From contig JAZRUG010000048.1 of assembly GCA_045652425.1 (NCBI GenBank), positions 34,995-98,994 of the forward strand: a DNA stretch of 64,000 bases, read 5' to 3'. The notes beneath the pieces were generated by a model. That model was not told the DNA's origin. It did no database searches and worked only from the letters and a program-made list of their open reading frames with translations. The position numbers and the translations under genes are program-made. This DNA is from RGIG1995 sp045652425 (GTDB lineage: Bacteria; Bacillota; Clostridia; Oscillospirales; CAG-272). Below are positions 61,718 through 64,000 of this stretch, piece after piece. Position 1 is the stretch's first letter. Every line of letters begins with the position of its first letter.

Positions 61718-61755
61718 GGGTAAGATGTATTTTACGCACATCTTGCCCTTTTTGT
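61718..61755 (+). terminator. Terminator of rpmE
   Basis: GGGTAAGATGT (61718-61728) pairs with ACATCTTGCCC (61738-61748), followed by TTTTTG. Confidence 0.85.
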
Positions 61756-61796
61756 TTTCTTACCGTATTTTTACATTGAATCGAGGTTAGAAATAT

Positions 61797-63098
61797 ATGC
61801 CTGAACTTAATATATTTAACGATACGCAAGATAAAGAAATAACGAAAGCCGTGCTTGTCAGCGCCGTATTCAGAGGCGATGACAGAGATGAAGCCGAGGT
61901 TTCTCTCGACGAGCTTGAAAGATTGCTCGAAACCGCAGGCGGCGAATGTGTTGCAAGAATGACACAACTGAAAACCGCCCCCGATGCGGGAACTTATATT
62001 GGAAGCGGTAAAATAAAAGAATTAGCAGAACTCTGCAAAAATAACGATGCCACACTCGTTGTATTTGATACGGAACTCTCTCCTTCGCAGATACGCAACA
62101 TAGAAAAAGAAGTAAACGACGAAGACAGCGATATATTCGTTATGGACAGAAGTATGCTTATTCTCGATATATTTGCACTCCATGCAAAGACGGGCGAGGG
62201 TAAGTTGCAGGTTGAACTTGCGCTTTTGAAATATACGACTCCAAGACTTACGGGTAAGGGATTACAGCTTTCACGTCAGGGCGGCGGTATCGGTACGCGT
62301 GGTCCGGGTGAATCGAAGCTCGAAAGCGACAGACGTCATATAAAACGCCGTATGGATGCGCTCGAAGATGAGCTTGAGTTACTCGAAAAAAACCGCATAG
62401 TTCAGCGCAAACAAAGAGATAAATCAGGACTTTTTAAGATTGCTATTGCCGGATATACAAATGCGGGAAAAAGTACGTTTTTGAACTATTTGACAGGCGC
62501 AGGAATACTTGCCGAAAATAAGCTTTTTGCAACCCTTGATCCAACGACAAGAAAATATGAACTTCCATCGGGAAATGAGATACTTCTTACCGACACCGTT
62601 GGTTTTATCAGAAATCTTCCCCACCACCTTATAAAAGCGTTTCGCTCGACGTTGGAGGAGGTTGTATATTCCGATGCCGTACTTGTTATGATAGACGCAT
62701 CGGAACCTGAATGTGATAATCAACTCGCCGTAACCGAAGGGTTACTCGAAGAACTTGGCGCAGTAGGCAAACCTATTCTTTATGTTTATAATAAATGCGA
62801 CGTTGAAACGGATATTATGCCGAAAGTAAAGCAAGACGGCGGAGAAAATAACGTTTTCTTTATATCTGCAAGAACGGGCGAGGGCATTGATACGCTTATT
62901 GAGAGAATAGAGGCGCTTGTTAACGAAGGAAAGACCGAAGAAACGTTTTTGTTTCCGCATAACGAGCAGTCTATGGTTAACGTGCTATATAAAAACGCCG
63001 TTATACACAATACGGAATATCTTGCCGAGGGCGTGAAATTCACAGCGACTGTTGATTCGAAGACTAAAGGAATGCTTTCAAAATATCTTGTAAAGTGA
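61797..63098 (+). CDS. hflX: Ribosome-associated GTPase HflX
   Basis: 433 residues. N-terminal HflX domain (about 15-185: DAGTYIGSGKIKELAELCKN, VFDTELSPSQIRNIEKE, RTMILDIF-like region) with the conserved QVELALLKYTTPRLTGKG and RQGGGIGTRGPGESKLESDR linker. A G domain follows: G1 AGYTNAGKSTFLNYL, G3 DTVGFIRNLPHHLI, G4 YNKCD. HflX splits stalled or heat-damaged 70S ribosomes. GAGGT ribosome site. It is followed 10 bases later by the YigZ-family gene. Confidence 0.95.
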   Translation: MPELNIFNDTQDKEITKAVLVSAVFRGDDRDEAEVSLDELERLLETAGGECVARMTQLKTAPDAGTYIGSGKIKELAELCKNNDATLVVFDTELSPSQIRNIEKEVNDEDSDIFVMDRSMLILDIFALHAKTGEGKLQVELALLKYTTPRLTGKGLQLSRQGGGIGTRGPGESKLESDRRHIKRRMDALEDELELLEKNRIVQRKQRDKSGLFKIAIAGYTNAGKSTFLNYLTGAGILAENKLFATLDPTTRKYELPSGNEILLTDTVGFIRNLPHHLIKAFRSTLEEVVYSDAVLVMIDASEPECDNQLAVTEGLLEELGAVGKPILYVYNKCDVETDIMPKVKQDGGENNVFFISARTGEGIDTLIERIEALVNEGKTEETFLFPHNEQSMVNVLYKNAVIHNTEYLAEGVKFTATVDSKTKGMLSKYLVK

Positions 63099-63107
63099 GT
63101 TTGATTT

Positions 63108-63755
63108 ATGAAAGATAAAAATACAGCCGAGAGCGGTAAATTATATACAACTTTAGGTGGCGAAGGCTTTTTTGAGATAACTATCGATAAATCGGTGTTT
63201 TACGGTTACGCAAAGAGGGTTACCGAAGAAAAAGATGCCGTTGATTTTATTAATCAGATAAAGAAAAAGCACTCCGATGCCAGACATAATGTTTATGCAT
63301 ACGTGCTGAAGGATACTAATACTACGCGATACAGCGACGACGGAGAACCCGCGGGAACGGCGGGTATGCCGGTGCTTGACGTTATAAGAAAGACGGGGTT
63401 TACCGATGCTGTTATTGTTGTAACCCGATATTTTGGCGGTATATTGCTGGGTAAGGGTGGACTTGTGCGAGCTTATACGGCGGCGGCAAAGGGCGCAGCC
63501 GAAGACGCACAGATTATAACTTATACGGATTATACGGAATTCGAGGTGGAATGTCCTTACGCAGACCACGAGAAGATACGTTATGAATGTCAGTTTTTTG
63601 ACATTATAGAAGACGGCATTGACTATAGCGATACAGTTAAGTTAAGGTTGGCTATAAAGACACCTTCGTTTGAAGCGTTTAACTTGAAGCTGTCAGAGAT
63701 AAGCGCGGGGCGAATTTGCGCCAAAAAAACAGGCGAACGCTTTGATAAAATATGA
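63108..63755 (+). CDS. YigZ/IMPACT family protein
   Basis: 215 residues. N-terminal IMPACT domain (UPF0029): HNVYAYVLKDTNTTRYSDDG, EPAGTAGMPVLDVI, VVTRYFGGILLGKGGLVRAY. The C-terminal half matches the DUF1949 extension. Eukaryotic IMPACT regulates Gcn2 signalling; the bacterial protein is thought to act with ribosomes or RNA, but the function is unproven. It probably shares a transcript with hflX. Confidence 0.9.
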   Translation: MKDKNTAESGKLYTTLGGEGFFEITIDKSVFYGYAKRVTEEKDAVDFINQIKKKHSDARHNVYAYVLKDTNTTRYSDDGEPAGTAGMPVLDVIRKTGFTDAVIVVTRYFGGILLGKGGLVRAYTAAAKGAAEDAQIITYTDYTEFEVECPYADHEKIRYECQFFDIIEDGIDYSDTVKLRLAIKTPSFEAFNLKLSEISAGRICAKKTGERFDKI

Positions 63756-63759
63756 TTAT

Positions 63760-63796
63760 AGGCTATTGTTTAAAAAATGAACAATAGCCTTTTTGT
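63760..63796 (+). terminator. Terminator after the hflX-yigZ pair
   Basis: AGGCTATTGTT (63760-63770), loop, AACAATAGCCT (63780-63790), TTTTTG. Directly after the stop codon. Confidence 0.85.
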
Positions 63797-63837
63797 TTGG
63801 TATATAATTCAAAACAATATTTTTTCAATAAAATTAC

Positions 63838-64000
63838 ACCTCTATGTACTTATTAAAAGTACGCACAGACCGAGGAAGATTCCAAAGGAGATGTAACTTT
63901 GATAGTATTTTCAAAATACTATCTCTAAATAAAACTTCACTCCTATGTATTTATGAAAAGTCCGCACCGACCAAGGAAGATTCCAAAGGTGGAAAACCTT
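63838..64000. mobile_element. Composite MITE-like repeat, copy 3, cut by the window end
   Basis: Two direct copies of the 50-bp unit (about 63838-63889 and 63942-63992) enclose a perfect hairpin GATAGTATTTT/AAAATACTATC (about 63899-63922). The right copy runs into TCCAAAGGTGGAAAACC, the same left-arm type as copies 1 and 2. The core, if present, lies beyond the window. Confidence 0.7.

Overview
The window comes from a low-GC, spore-forming, anaerobic member of the Firmicutes, most likely class Clostridia. Evidence for sporulation: a germination protease (gpr), SpoIIP, a SigH-type sigma factor and a SleC-like cortex-lytic enzyme divergent from two Csp-type subtilases. Evidence for a Gram-positive, AT-rich host: lipobox signal peptides, a T-box leader on pheST and many TTGNNN-N17-TATAAT promoters. 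Family and genus cannot be fixed from the sequence alone. The mix of a BspA-type leucine-rich-repeat protein with a dockerin, M20 amidohydrolases and large carbohydrate-type ABC systems would suit a gut or rumen anaerobe.

Layout. 1-5.0 kb: two tandem M20 peptidase paralogues (the first cut by the window edge) and a secreted BspA-like LRR/dockerin protein. 5.2-10.0 kb: germination locus, csp-csp on the minus strand and sleC-like on the plus strand, with a palindrome between them. 10.2-14.0 kb: a three-gene operon of VTC-domain protein, DUF4956 membrane protein and CotH-kinase-like surface protein. 14.1-14.8 kb: an inverted pair of REP-like units, then a small 51-residue gene facing an XRE regulator across a shared operator. 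14.8-23.9 kb: one long minus-strand run, murD, methionine gamma-lyase-like, lipoprotein, cysteine desulfurase, then an ABC-2 exporter with GldG-like and DUF4340 partners. 24.0-24.8 kb: a long composite intergenic repeat.

24.8-34.6 kb (minus): a B12/radical-SAM pair, a 903-residue membrane protein that looks like a degenerate P-type ATPase, rlmB, a zinc-ribbon protein, sigH, a DUF4364 protein and an oligopeptide-type binding lipoprotein. 35.0-38.1 kb (plus): gpr, a LysR regulator and spoIIP. 38.1-38.7 kb: a second copy of the composite repeat, whose core is inverted relative to its arms. 38.8-51.3 kb (minus): a seven-gene cluster of a 1001-residue binding protein, two pairs of MalF/MalG-type permeases, an NHL/TPR/Yip1 membrane protein and a DUF5696 protein, with no ATPase. 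Its upstream region is rich in palindromes. 52.0-56.3 kb: pyridoxamine kinase, three small proteins of unknown function, a phosphodiesterase, a membrane protein and a CDF transporter. 56.3-60.4 kb: pheST with a T-box leader that carries dispersed repeats between the T-box terminator and pheS. 60.4-63.8 kb: DUF2156 protein, rpmE, hflX and a YigZ-family gene. The last 160 bases start a third composite repeat.

What stands out: the composite repeat with an apparently invertible core of about 310 bp; the P-type-ATPase-like protein that has lost its phosphorylation signature; the DUF5696/NHL-Yip1 double-permease uptake cluster; the VTC-DUF4956-CotH operon; and a LysR gene lying between gpr and spoIIP. 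No rRNA, tRNA, CRISPR array, prophage or transposase gene was seen.
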